This document shows positions 54,500 through 64,000 of a DNA stretch of 64,000 nucleotides, piece after piece. The DNA lies in the NCBI GenBank assembly GCA_964016985.1, contig OZ024831.1:21690609-21754608 (forward strand). Reading direction: 5' to 3'. Origin of the DNA: Anodontia alba (taxonomy: Eukaryota > Mollusca > Bivalvia > Lucinida > Lucinidae). A program made the position numbers and the translations under genes. Numbering within the stretch: the first letter of the stretch is position 1; every line of letters begins with the position of its first letter. A model generated the notes under the pieces. The model did not search any database and had not been told where the DNA came from. It was given only the letters and a program-made list of their open reading frames with translations.

Positions 54500-55351
54500 A
54501 TGCGGAAGCTTAAATATAGTTTCAGCAGACAAGCATTAAATCAGATGTATGTATCTTATGTAAGACCTCTGCTGGAATATTCGTCGATTGTATGGGACGG
54601 ATGTACTGAGCAAGATAAAACTGCATTAGAAAGACTTCAAAATGAGGCTGCAAGAATAGTCACTGGTCTCACACGATCTACTATTGTTAACTTATATAAA
54701 GAATGTGGTTGGGACTCACTTGCAGATCGAAGATATTTTCAGAAAATGTGCTTCATGTACAAGTGTTCAAATAATCTTGTACCAGACTATATATCTGATA
54801 TTATTCCACCACGTGTTGCTGACGTTTCAAATTACCCATTACGCAATCGAGACAATTTTTCAAATATATACAACCGCACAGAAACTGCCCGCAGATCTTG
54901 CATTCCGTCTTCTGTAACTCACTGGAATAGCATTCGCGCTAATATCAGAGAAGCAGACACTTACTTATCGTTTCGTAAAATACTCAAAGACGAAGTCTTA
55001 TACAGTGCGAATGTCCCTTCATACTTTTTGAAAGGTCAAAGAAAGCTGTCAGTGCTACACGCAAGAATCCGCAACAGTTGTAGTGATTTAAAGTCTGACT
55101 TGTTTCAAAATCATCTAACAGATGACAAGAAGTGCACTTGTGGCTATGACAATGAAAATGCCCTTCATTACTTTTTTGAATGTAATAATTACACTCATCA
55201 AAGAATAATAATGTTTCATCAAACCAGACACTTTCATCCACTCAATTTAAATGCAGCCTTGTTTGGGAAAACTTCTCTCTCGGACGAGGATAACTTTGTT
55301 CTTTTTCAGGCAATTCAACAATATATTAAAGATTCCATGCGATTCGAATAA
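54500..55351 (+). pseudogene. C-terminal ORF2 fragment of a second LINE family (283 codons open)
   Basis: Reads as the post-RT part of a non-LTR retrotransposon protein: MYVSYVRPLLEYSSIVWDG, LERLQNEAARIVTGLTR, LYKECGWDSLADRR, LVPDYISDIIPP, and a closing Cys/His motif CTCGYDNENALHYFFEC. No RT catalytic box or endonuclease remains because of 5' truncation, so it is not functional although uninterrupted. There is no RNase H downstream, unlike copies A-G. Jockey- or CR1-related, by resemblance only. Confidence 0.85.
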
Positions 55352-55411
55352 TTCCGCAGAAGATAGTTCAAACTCATGCACTGTTTAAATTCTGGAGGAC
55401 GGCCGACGCTG

Positions 55412-55412
<1 letters not shown>

Positions 55413-55442
<30 letters not shown>

Positions 55443-55475
55443 AGATTATCTATCTATCTATCTATCTATCTATCA
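55413..55475. repeat. (TCTA)n microsatellite
   Basis: Two runs of TCTATCTA interrupted by TAGATT, near the 3' end of the plus-strand LINE fragment. Confidence 0.95.
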
Positions 55476-55648
55476 CGTAAGAAAATAATTATGTATTCTA
55501 ATAGCTATACCTATATGTTTGCCATGTTGTAATTGTTTATATGTTGTAGGGGGGGCGGGCTGTAACTAATGTTGTTAGAACTTGTAGCCCAACCCCATTG
55601 CTTTTTGAGGAAATAAAATATGTTTAAACTAAAAAATTTAAAGAGGGA

Positions 55649-57113
55649 TGGATGGATATTTTGTTTATAGACGCTCAACCCTAAAAGGGCATATAGCGTC
55701 TAATAAGTTTTATGTTATATGATGATTTTATTTAATGAGAAATTTAAAAATATCTAGGATTGATGTATTTATTTTAAAGAGATAAAGTATCAATGATTTT
55801 AAGTGATTAAAAATACTGATCATATTTTATTAAAAAGTCCGATCTCTTTAAGAAAGTCGAGTATTTTCTGAGTTGGCATATCAAAAAGTTCCTTTATAGT
55901 TTTTATATTAAAATACTTTGTGCGAATGTGATCAAATTCAGCACAAGTGATAAGAAAATGTTTGACTGTGAAAGGTTCATTACAAGGAATGCAGAATGGA
56001 GCTTGTTCATTGTTTAAAATATAAGAATGAGTAATTCTAGTGTGTCCAAGTCTACATCTCGTGATTTTTGTTTGTTCTTTTCTGCTGAAATTAGAGAATG
56101 TGCATTTGCTGTTAAAATTTGGTTTGATTTCATTTAATTTATTATAAGTTTGTGTTTCCCAAACAGACTGACATTTGTTGTTGATGTATTGACAGACGTT
56201 TGATTTAAAGTCGGAGTGAGGAATTTTAAAATTGGTTATTACTAAGGATAATGCAGATTTGGCTTCTGAATCTGCTAATTCATTTCCACGAATATTAACG
56301 TGGCTGGGAAGCCAACAAAATACAATTTCTTTTGAAGCGGAAAGATAATAATATTTTTTAAGAATTTGCTGAATTAATGGGTTTCTATGGTGTAAATCTT
56401 TAAGAGATTTTAATACAGAAAGAGAATCTGAATAAATGATAAACTGTTTTTCAGACTGATCTCTGATATGGTAAAGTGCAATATCAATTGCCTTGGCTTC
56501 GGCGGTAAAAATGGAGCTATTATCAGGTAATCTGATACTGTCAGTAAAATTTGGACTAATAACAGAACAAGCAACTTTCTCATCTTGTTTCGAACCATCT
56601 GTATAAATTGACAGGTAATGTTTATAATTTGATTTGATTTCTAAAAATTCATTCTTAAAAATATGCGATTCGACTTCTGTTTTTTTATTTTTATGAAGGT
56701 CTAAAATAATCTTTGGAGGGTTTAACGTCCATGGCTCTTTTGATGGAAAAGAAAAATGCTGAACATTTTTAATATTGATATTGGCCTCTTCAAGTAACGG
56801 TTGTATTCTCAGGCCTAGGGGTTTAATAGCCGTTGGTTTATTATTGTAAAATCTTTCATATTTAGGGTTAAAAATACAATCATGAGCTGAATTACGTGGA
56901 TTGGCGGCTAATTTAGTAACATATTGAAGAGACAATTTCTCTCTTCTTATATACAATGATGGTTCATTTGATTCAGCGTATAAACTTTCGACGGGGGAAG
57001 TACGAAAAGCCCCTAGAGCCAGACGTAAACCTTGGTGATGAATAGTATCCAAAGATTTCAAATAAGATTTTCTTGCGGATCCATAAACTATGGATCCATA
57101 ATCCAATTTAGAT
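55649..57113 (-). mobile_element. LINE copy G, 5'-truncated (1465 bp), 13-bp TSD
   Basis: From the (TGGA)n tail to an RT-downstream breakpoint at 57113. TSD ATTTAAAGAGGGA at 55636-55648 and 57114-57126. It inserted at the 3' edge of the plus-strand LINE fragment, reusing its duplicated target. Confidence 0.95.
55820..57106 (-). pseudogene. LINE copy G ORF2 C-terminal fragment (about 428 codons)
   Basis: Open from the codon for LDYGSIVYGSARKSYLK to the natural stop, with RNase H and the C-terminal knuckle intact and almost identical to copy C. No RT or endonuclease. Confidence 0.9.
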
Positions 57114-57574
57114 ATTTAAAGAGGGATTTTTGTTTTTTCCTTTAATTTTTCTTAACATGTTTCAAATTTTTTACATTGGTGTTCTTGAATTTATTTTAGA
57201 CACATTTTTGCCATGATGATCGTTTAGCAATTTTTATAGTGCGACGAGCTTTAGCTCGCATTACTTTGGCTATATTCAAATTATCTGTTGTTGATTGTTT
57301 ATTGAATTTCTTTAAACTATCTTTTCGTTTTTTGATAGCTTCTTTACATTCATTATTAAACCAGGGCCTATTTTTTCTTGAGCTTTTTGAGGACTTTGGA
57401 TGGATGGATGGATATTTTGTTTATAGACGCTCAACCCTAAAAGGGCATATAGCGTCTAATAAGATGAATATTATATGATGATTTTATTTAATGAGAAATT
57501 AAAAATATCTAGGATTGATGAGTTCATTTTAAGAAAGATAAAGTATCAATGATTTTATGTTATTAAAATACAGA

Positions 57575-60500
57575 TCATATTTTATTAAAAAGTCCGATCT
57601 CTTTCAGAAAATCGAGTATTTTTTGAGTTGGCATATTAAAAAGTTCCTTTATATTTTTTACATTAAAATACTTTGTGCGAATATAATTAAATTCAGCACA
57701 AGTGACAAGAAAATGTTTGACCGTAAAAGGTTCGTTACAAGGAATGCAGAATGGAGCTTGTTCATTGTTTAAAATATAAGAATGAGTAATTCTAGTGTGT
57801 CCAAGTCTACATCTCGTGATTTTTGTTTGTTCTTTTCTGCTGAGATTAGAGAATGTGCATTTGCTGTTAAAATTTGGTTTGATTTCATTTAATTTATTAT
57901 AAGTTTGTGTTTCCCAAACAGACTGACATTTGTTGTTGATGTATTGACAGACGTTTGATTTAAAGTCGGAGTGAGGAATTTTGAAATTGGTTATTACTAA
58001 GGATAATGCAGATTTGGCTTCTGAATCTGCTAATTCATTTCCACGAATATTAACGTGGCTGGGAAGCCAACAAAATACAATTTCTTTTGAAGCGGAAAGA
58101 TAATAATATTTTTTAAGAATTTGCTGAATTAATGGGTTTGTATGGTGTAAATCTTTAAGAGATTTTAATACAGAAAGAGAATCTGAATAAATGATAAACT
58201 GTTTTTCAGACTGATCTCTGATATGGTAAAGTGCAATATCAATTGCCTTGGCTTCGGCGGTAAAAATGGAGCTATTATCAGGTAATCTGATACTGTCAGT
58301 AAAATTTGGACTAATAACAGAACAAGCAACTTTCTCATCTTGTTTCGAACCATCTGTATAAATTGACAGGTAATGTTTATAATTTGATTTGATTTCTAAA
58401 AATTCATTCTTAAAAATATGCGACTCGACTTCTGTTTTTTTATTTTTATGAAGGTCTAAAATAATCTTTGGAGGGTTTAACGTCCATGGCTCTTTTGATG
58501 GAAAAGAAAAGTGCTGAACATTTTTAATATTGATATTGGCCTCTTCAAGTAACGGTTGTATTCTCAGGCCAAGGGGTTTAATAGCTGTTGGTTTATTATT
58601 GTAAAATCTTTCATATTTAGGGTTAAAAACACAATCATGAGCTGAATTACGTGGATTGGCGGCTAATTTAGTAACATATTGAAGAGACAATTTCTCTCTT
58701 CTTATATACAATGATGGTTCATTTGATTCAGCGTATAAACTTTCGACGGGGGAAGTACGAAAAGCCCCTAGAGCCAGACGTAAACCTTGGTGATGAATAG
58801 TATCCAAAGATTTCAAATAAGATTTTCTTGCGGATCCATAAACTATGGATCCATAATCCAATTTAGATCTAATTAAAGATCTATAAAGATTTAAAAGAAC
58901 AGTACGATCTCCTCCCCAGTCGGAACTGGAGAGAACTTTAAGAATATCAAGTGCTTTAAGACATTTAGCTTTTAAAGCTTTGATGTGTGGTATAAAAGAT
59001 AATTTGTTATCGAACAAAAGACCCAGGAATTTTGCTTCACTGACGACTGGAATAGGACTACCGTATATGGTAAGATGAGGATCTAAATGTAGCTGACGTA
59101 TTTGACAAAAATGAACGCACTGAGTTTTTGTTTTTGAAAATTTGAAACCATTTTCTGTTGCCCAATCTTCTATATTGTTTAAACATCGTTGTAGTTTGAA
59201 TTCAATGGTTTCCATATTTTTCGATCTAATAAATATTCCAAAATCGTCAACAAAAAGTGAACAATCAAGGTCTTTCACACATTTAACAATATCGTTAATT
59301 TTAATGCCAAACAAGGTAGGTGATAAAATGCTTCCCTGTGGTACACCTTGTTCTTGTTTAAATATGTCCGATAACGTATTACCTATTCGAACATTAAATG
59401 TTCGATCTGATAAAAAATTTTGAATAAAAAGTGGTAATCGGCCTTTAAGGCCTAATTTATGTAAATCTTTCATGATGCCATGTTTCCATGTAGTATCGTA
59501 AGCTTTTTCAAGATCAAAAAATACAGCTACGACATGTTCTTTTTTAATAAAGGCATCACGAATAAAGGATTCCAAACGAATCAAATGATCGTTTGTACAG
59601 TTATTTTTTCTGAATCCAGCTTGATATTTTGTTATAAGCTGGTTTGATTCCAAGAACCAAACCAGCCTATCATTAATCATTCTCTCCATTGTTTTACATA
59701 AACAACTTGTCAAAGCAATAGGTCTGTAGTTAGTAGCTTCAGTATGATCTTTATTTGGTTTTGGTATAGGTATAATCGTTGCTTTACTCCAGTCTTTTGG
59801 AAATTTTCCAGTGATCCAAATATCATTTAAAATATTTAATAAAGTTTTTAAAGCGTTATCGGGTAAATGTTTAAGAATTTGATAATGGATGTCATCAGGA
59901 CCAGCAGCTGTATCGTGAGATTTATTAAGAGCATCTGATAATTCTGAAGCTGTGAATGGTACATTATATCTTTCATGATTTAGTGACGTAAAATTTAGAT
60001 GCTCTTTCTCTTGTTCCTGTTTTATGTTTTGAAAGGTTTCGGAATAATTTGCACTAGAAGAGTTTTTCTGAAAATTCTCTCCTAGTGCATTGGAAATATC
60101 TTTAGTCGTTGAGCATATATTTCCATTTGATTTAATATGGACATGCTTGTTATTTTTATTTTTGCCAGTAATTTTTCGAATCATGTCCCATATCTTCTTT
60201 GCTGGAGTTCTAGAATTAAGTTTGGAGACGTATTGCTGCCAAGATGTTCTTTTAGCCGTTTTTATTGTCTTGCGAGCTTTTGCTCGCATTTGTTTGGCAT
60301 GGATTAGATTTTCTTTTGTTGGCTGCCTATTGAACTTTCGTAAGGCAGATTTTCTTTTATTTATTGAATTTTTAACATCTTTATTAAACCAAGGTCTATT
60401 TCTTTTTGAACGTGTCGAGGACTTTGGAATACATTTTTCGGCTACATGAATTAATGTATCAGTAAAAGCTTGTATATCATCTGCTGTTTTAAACATTTCA

Positions 60501-61244
60501 GGATTTAATTTTTCATTACATAGCTCCATAAAATTCTCCCAGTTTGCTTTATTCAAATTCCATCGGGAATGATGGTCTTCATTTGTCGATTCAATTTCTT
60601 CAATTTTAATTGGAAAATGATCGCTCCCATGAAGGTCATCTAAAACTGACCAATCAAAATCTAAGTAAATATTTGGAGAGCATATAGACAAATCTAAAGC
60701 AAAATAATTTCTTGTAGGAGAATGAAGATAAGTTGGTTGTTTATCGTTAAATAAACATAAATCATTTTCTGCAATAAAATTTTCTATTATTTCTCCTTTG
60801 TCATTTGTATCCAGACAACCCCATAGTTTGCTGTGACTATTAAAATCACCTAATAATAAATAAGGACGAGGTAACTGGTTTATAAGATTTTCTAAATCGT
60901 GTTTAGAAAATTTACAGTGTGGAGGAAGATATAGAGAACAAATTGTTATGGATTTAGACAGAGTGACATTTACAGCAACAGCTTGTAAATTACTATTTAT
61001 ATCTATCTGTCTATGAGGAACATTTGATTTTACAAGGATAGATGAACCTCCTGAGGCTTTCTGATTTTCAGTTGCGATATGATTATATAAACTATAATTT
61101 TTAAAATTAATATTATCTATTTTTTAAAAAGGTTTCCTGGAGACAAAAGACAGTCGGAGAAAGTAGTGTTGTTAAAATTAAAATTTCGTTATAATTTGCT
61201 TTTAGTCCTCGACAGTTCCACTGAATAATTGATTTTTTATCCAT
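57575..61244 (-). pseudogene. LINE copy D ORF2, two-base deletion near codon 42
   Basis: Start at 61244 as in copy C. Near 61120 the plus strand has ATTATCTATTTTTTAAAAAG where copy C has ATTATCTGTATTTTTTAAAA: two bases are missing, shifting the frame in the endonuclease. From there on the frame is open to the natural stop at 57575, with RT (CSLFVDDFGIF) and RNase H intact. A single lesion, hence a recent loss. Confidence 0.9.
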
Positions 61245-61277
61245 GATAAATGGAGAGATGATTTGAAGATAAGGAAC

Positions 61278-62525
61278 TTAATCCTTTTGTTTTCTCTGAG
61301 ACTGCGAGAACATGGAGGAGTCAGTCTCTAACTCCATGGTCTCAAGGGAATCGAACCGATTGACCAACTTGATCGGATCGGCCGACGCCCCTTTACTATA
61401 TGGATTTGGTGCTTTATCTTTATCTTTTTCTTTTCCATTTTTTTCTTTCTGGTCAGCTGTCCTGGACCTGGATCTCTGTTGTGATCCACTTGTTTTAGTC
61501 GGCTGTGTTTGTGAACTGTTTTGAGATTTTGTTGGTGGTCTAGACTGATGAGTAGATGTGGGTTTAGGTTTAGGTTTTACAGTAGGAGTAATAACTTTTG
61601 AATTTGCTTTGATGACAGAATCTTTTTCGTTAAACTGGGTAGAAGTTTCTTTGGTTTCAGGTTTAGTGTTTAGGGATTGAACAACTTTTGCAAAGGTGAT
61701 TTCAGGTTGATTTTCTTGAATCTTTTTGGCTTCCAAATAAGTGATTTTTTGTGTAACTTTAATTTTCATTATTTCTTTCTCTTTTTTCCAAATTTCACAC
61801 TGATTTGATTTTGATTGATGGTTTTTGTGACAGTTCACACACTTGGCTTCATTTTTACAAGCATTTGTTGAGTGATCAAAGTCACCCATACCACATTTTT
61901 CACATACTGATCCAGGTAATTCAGGACAGCCGTTTTCATGATGTCCAAACCTCTGACAGTTGAAACACCGCAGAGGATTTGGAATGTAGACTTCAACCGG
62001 TATAATTCGGTAAAAGATTTTTAGTGATTTCGGTAAAGTTGTGGTGTTGAAAGTTAGTAAAAGTGTATTTGTTTCTATAAAGTTTCCATCTTTTTTAATT
62101 TTAAAACGTTTGCAAGCTGTTACTCCTTGTGTGTTAAGATATTCTGTGATATTTTCTTCAGTTTCATGTTTTAGCATCCTGTCACGGATAATACCTTTGC
62201 AACTATTGAGTGTTTTATGTTCCGTGACAGAGACATTAATGTTGAAGAATTTTGTAATTTTCAAGAGATTATCAGTTTGAGATTTTCTGTTAGTTTCGAC
62301 CAAAAGAGTTCCATTTTTTAATTTTTTTACATTTTTTGGAGTGCCTATTAAAGATTCTATTTGCTTTTCTATGATGAAAGGAGACAGTGAAGTAATTGGT
62401 TTGTCTTCCTTACTCGAAATCACTAAAAATTTAGCGAAGTTCTCATTTGCTTTGAAAGTAAAAGTAGTCGGTTGCGTGTCGTCCTCCGAAGAGTCGAACG
62501 CCAGAAATCGTTTTCGAGAGGCCAT
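61278..62525 (-). CDS. LINE copy D ORF1, gag-like protein, open
   Basis: MASRKRFLAFDSSEDD start at 62525 (the frame is open 15 codons further, to 62570). Same three Cys/His knuckles as copy C and a basic, Ser/Thr-rich tail. A few substitutions and a small KDKDKA-type length change near the C-terminus distinguish it. Intact, but it would depend on ORF2 from elsewhere. Confidence 0.9.
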   Translation of the reverse strand: MASRKRFLAFDSSEDDTQPTTFTFKANENFAKFLVISSKEDKPITSLSPFIIEKQIESLIGTPKNVKKLKNGTLLVETNRKSQTDNLLKITKFFNINVSVTEHKTLNSCKGIIRDRMLKHETEENITEYLNTQGVTACKRFKIKKDGNFIETNTLLLTFNTTTLPKSLKIFYRIIPVEVYIPNPLRCFNCQRFGHHENGCPELPGSVCEKCGMGDFDHSTNACKNEAKCVNCHKNHQSKSNQCEIWKKEKEIMKIKVTQKITYLEAKKIQENQPEITFAKVVQSLNTKPETKETSTQFNEKDSVIKANSKVITPTVKPKPKPTSTHQSRPPTKSQNSSQTQPTKTSGSQQRSRSRTADQKEKNGKEKDKDKAPNPYSKGASADPIKLVNRFDSLETMELETDSSMFSQSQRKQKD

Positions 62526-63841
62526 GATGATGAAATTTTTGATTCGATAGCTATGCGCCCCACCCTCCATGGAGCCCTACAAGGGGACGTTTAACAGAAA
62601 TGGATCTCCTATTTCTAACGTCAAGGCTACATTGCTATTATACTCGGTGTCAAGATCAGAGTCTTCAGCTCGGCCTCATGCTTAGATGATTTCCCACCTA
62701 TTCATCTAAATTTCCATAGAAAAATTTATGAACAGTTGAGTTCATCCCCCTATCCACAGCCTCCACTCACAGAGGTTTCCGCCAAAGCCCCAATACAAGC
62801 CCACCAATTGACCCTTCAGCCGCCGCCCATTGAAACTCACTTAAAGTTAGAGGAACATGAGAAAAATAAGCCCGGTTTGGTACCATAAAGATACGTATGA
62901 AAGAGAGAAAGAAGCTAAGAACAAGTTGTGCGCTTCTAGAGCTTGGCACGACTGAGCCGATTGATCCAGGCCGGATCTAACCCAGACCGCTCTTCTATCT
63001 GAAATAAGGGCCAAAATGATGTGTTGAAAAGCTGGAGATCCCTGGGCTTTCCTCAATCATCAGGTTCCCCTCTCCCAGCATACGAGACGCCACCCACGGC
63101 AAACAGGTGGTTCCTGTTTTAATAGGGGATTACACCCTATCCACTACAGAAGGAAAGTGATCTGTAGATTTTATTCCCTACAGACAAGGGAGGCCGAAAA
63201 CGTCTGGGAAATTGAAAGGTTATTTTTAATATAAATTAGGAGATCCATATTTAAAATAAACAGTTTATTAAAAGAAGGATTCATTTTTGATTCATTTTTT
63301 AAGAGAGTTAAAAAAATAAGCTGTGTTAGATGATATGTAGCTTTCAAATGATATGTAGCTTTCATACCTTGAAAAACGTTGAGTTTTTTTATCTAACAAT
63401 AATAAATGCATCTTATTTTTAATGTGGAATATGCTAGAGTTCGGAAAAATGACACAAACACAAGACAAACACATATGTTAAATACAGATGAGGTTATAAT
63501 CTTCGTCCCATGTGCGACCCACGGGCACAGAATGATACACAAACAAATGAAGCATGTTAGTAACATGAGATAGGAAAGGTTTAAAAGGATAGATCTCGCG
63601 AAATTTGTTTTTTTCCAATTTAAGATGCATTTCAGTAAATGTAATTTTATAGTCTGGAATTATACCGGTTGAACGGACGGTTGCTCTGTTATGTTAGGGG
63701 TTTTACCCAACTGCCACAGAAGCGGAAGGCAGCCACCTATTTCGAGGGCCCGGGTGGTCACGGGCGGCCTCTTTTAGCCGGCTCGTACGTCACGCAGAGG
63801 GTACGTCTGGCCTATTCTAAGCCCGGGACCAGCACGGGACT

Positions 63842-64000
63842 GAACAACTTTTGCAAAGGTGATTTCAGGTTGATTTTCTTGAATCTTTTTGGCTTCCAAA
63901 TAAGTAATTTTTTGTGTAACTTTAATTTTCATGATTTCTTTCTCTTTTTTCCAAATTTCACACTGATTTGATTTTGATTGATGGTTTTTGTGACAGTTCA
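63842..64000 (-). mobile_element. LINE copy E, ORF1 fragment, runs off the window
   Basis: 159 bases almost identical to the ORF1 region of copies B and C (ACAACTTTTGCAAAGGTGAT through GACAGTTCA), same orientation. It begins abruptly at the 5' end of copy D and lacks everything 3' of that point. Confidence 0.93.

Larger units (their letters stand above)
54467..55635 (+). mobile_element. 5'-truncated LINE of a different family, plus strand
   Basis: Inserted in the older LINE. A 10-bp duplication ATTTAAAGAG flanks it (54457-54466 and 55636-55645). It contains a C-terminal ORF2 remnant, a (TCTA)n tract (about 55413-55475) and a 3' end with AATAAA near 55612. Confidence 0.85.
45043..57400 (-). 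mobile_element. Older diverged LINE relative, fragmented by five later insertions
   Basis: Visible pieces: 45043-45695 (3' end and ORF2 C-terminus), 45967-46384 (RNase H), 52834-54466 (RT and linker), 57127-57400 (upstream of RT). They align in order with the ORF2 of copies C and D but are clearly diverged and frameshifted. It is interrupted by the MITE 45696-45966, LINE C, the plus-strand LINE fragment, LINE G and LINE D. A TGAGTGAG tract at about 45043 may be its own tail. Confidence 0.87.
57401..63841 (-). mobile_element. LINE copy D, full length (6.4 kb), ORF2 frameshifted
   Basis: 3' end with tail and stem-loop at 57401, 5' end CCAGCACGGGACT at about 63841. It inserted in the older LINE after GAGGACTTTGGA. 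No target-site duplication is seen: the right flank is ORF1 sequence of another copy instead of TTGAGGACTTTGGA-type sequence. Confidence 0.95.

Overview
Eukaryotic, AT-rich, intron-scale DNA with no bacterial or viral gene organisation. The mix of repeats (tRNA-derived SINEs, non-LTR retrotransposons with an RNase H domain, palindromic MITEs, 150-190 bp tandem arrays containing phrases such as AAGGGCAATAACTC) suggests a mollusc, most likely a bivalve. That is an inference from repeat style, not a database match.

Host gene. I assembled one protein-coding gene by hand on the minus strand: the 3' half of a zona pellucida (ZP) domain protein. Six exons (37871-37723, 34739-34606, 29959-29818, 28352-28184, 24733-24556, 14797-14727) splice in frame through GT/AG sites with compatible phases. 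They end at a stop codon after a short hydrophobic tail. A seventh, weaker upstream exon candidate lies at 44796-44686. The exons are 71-178 nt and lie in introns of up to 9.8 kb, so a plain ORF scan misses the gene. Its introns hold most of the repeats described here.

Retrotransposons. One APE-endonuclease/RT/RNase H LINE family (I-like) supplies copies A (1-3577, runs off the left edge), B (38010-44431), C (46385-52820), D (57401-63841) and E (63842-64000, runs off the right edge), plus 5'-truncated copies F (15571-16680) and G (55649-57113). All are on the minus strand. Copy C has both ORFs open and perfect 13-bp target-site duplications. B, C, G and D plus a plus-strand LINE fragment of another family form a nested block. 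C, D, G and the plus-strand fragment all sit in one older, diverged relative (about 45043-57400). Every insertion site with a visible 3' junction ends in GGA directly before the (TGGA)n tail, and the copies share a 3' stem-loop.

Layout. 1-3577 LINE A; 3739-4088 T/G low complexity; 4.1-14.6 kb MITEs, foldbacks, a ~150-bp array, a 19-bp minisatellite and decayed SINEs; 14.65-37.9 kb ZP gene with two large intronic arrays (17.0-18.7 and 19.0-21.1 kb), SINEs, a 588-bp TIR element beside a splice donor, and a Helentron-like element (30667-32595) carrying a 191-bp satellite inside a MITE; 38.0-44.4 kb LINE B; 45-64 kb the nested LINE block.

No rRNA gene, functional tRNA gene, CRISPR array or operon was seen. 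The tRNA-like sequences are SINE heads.
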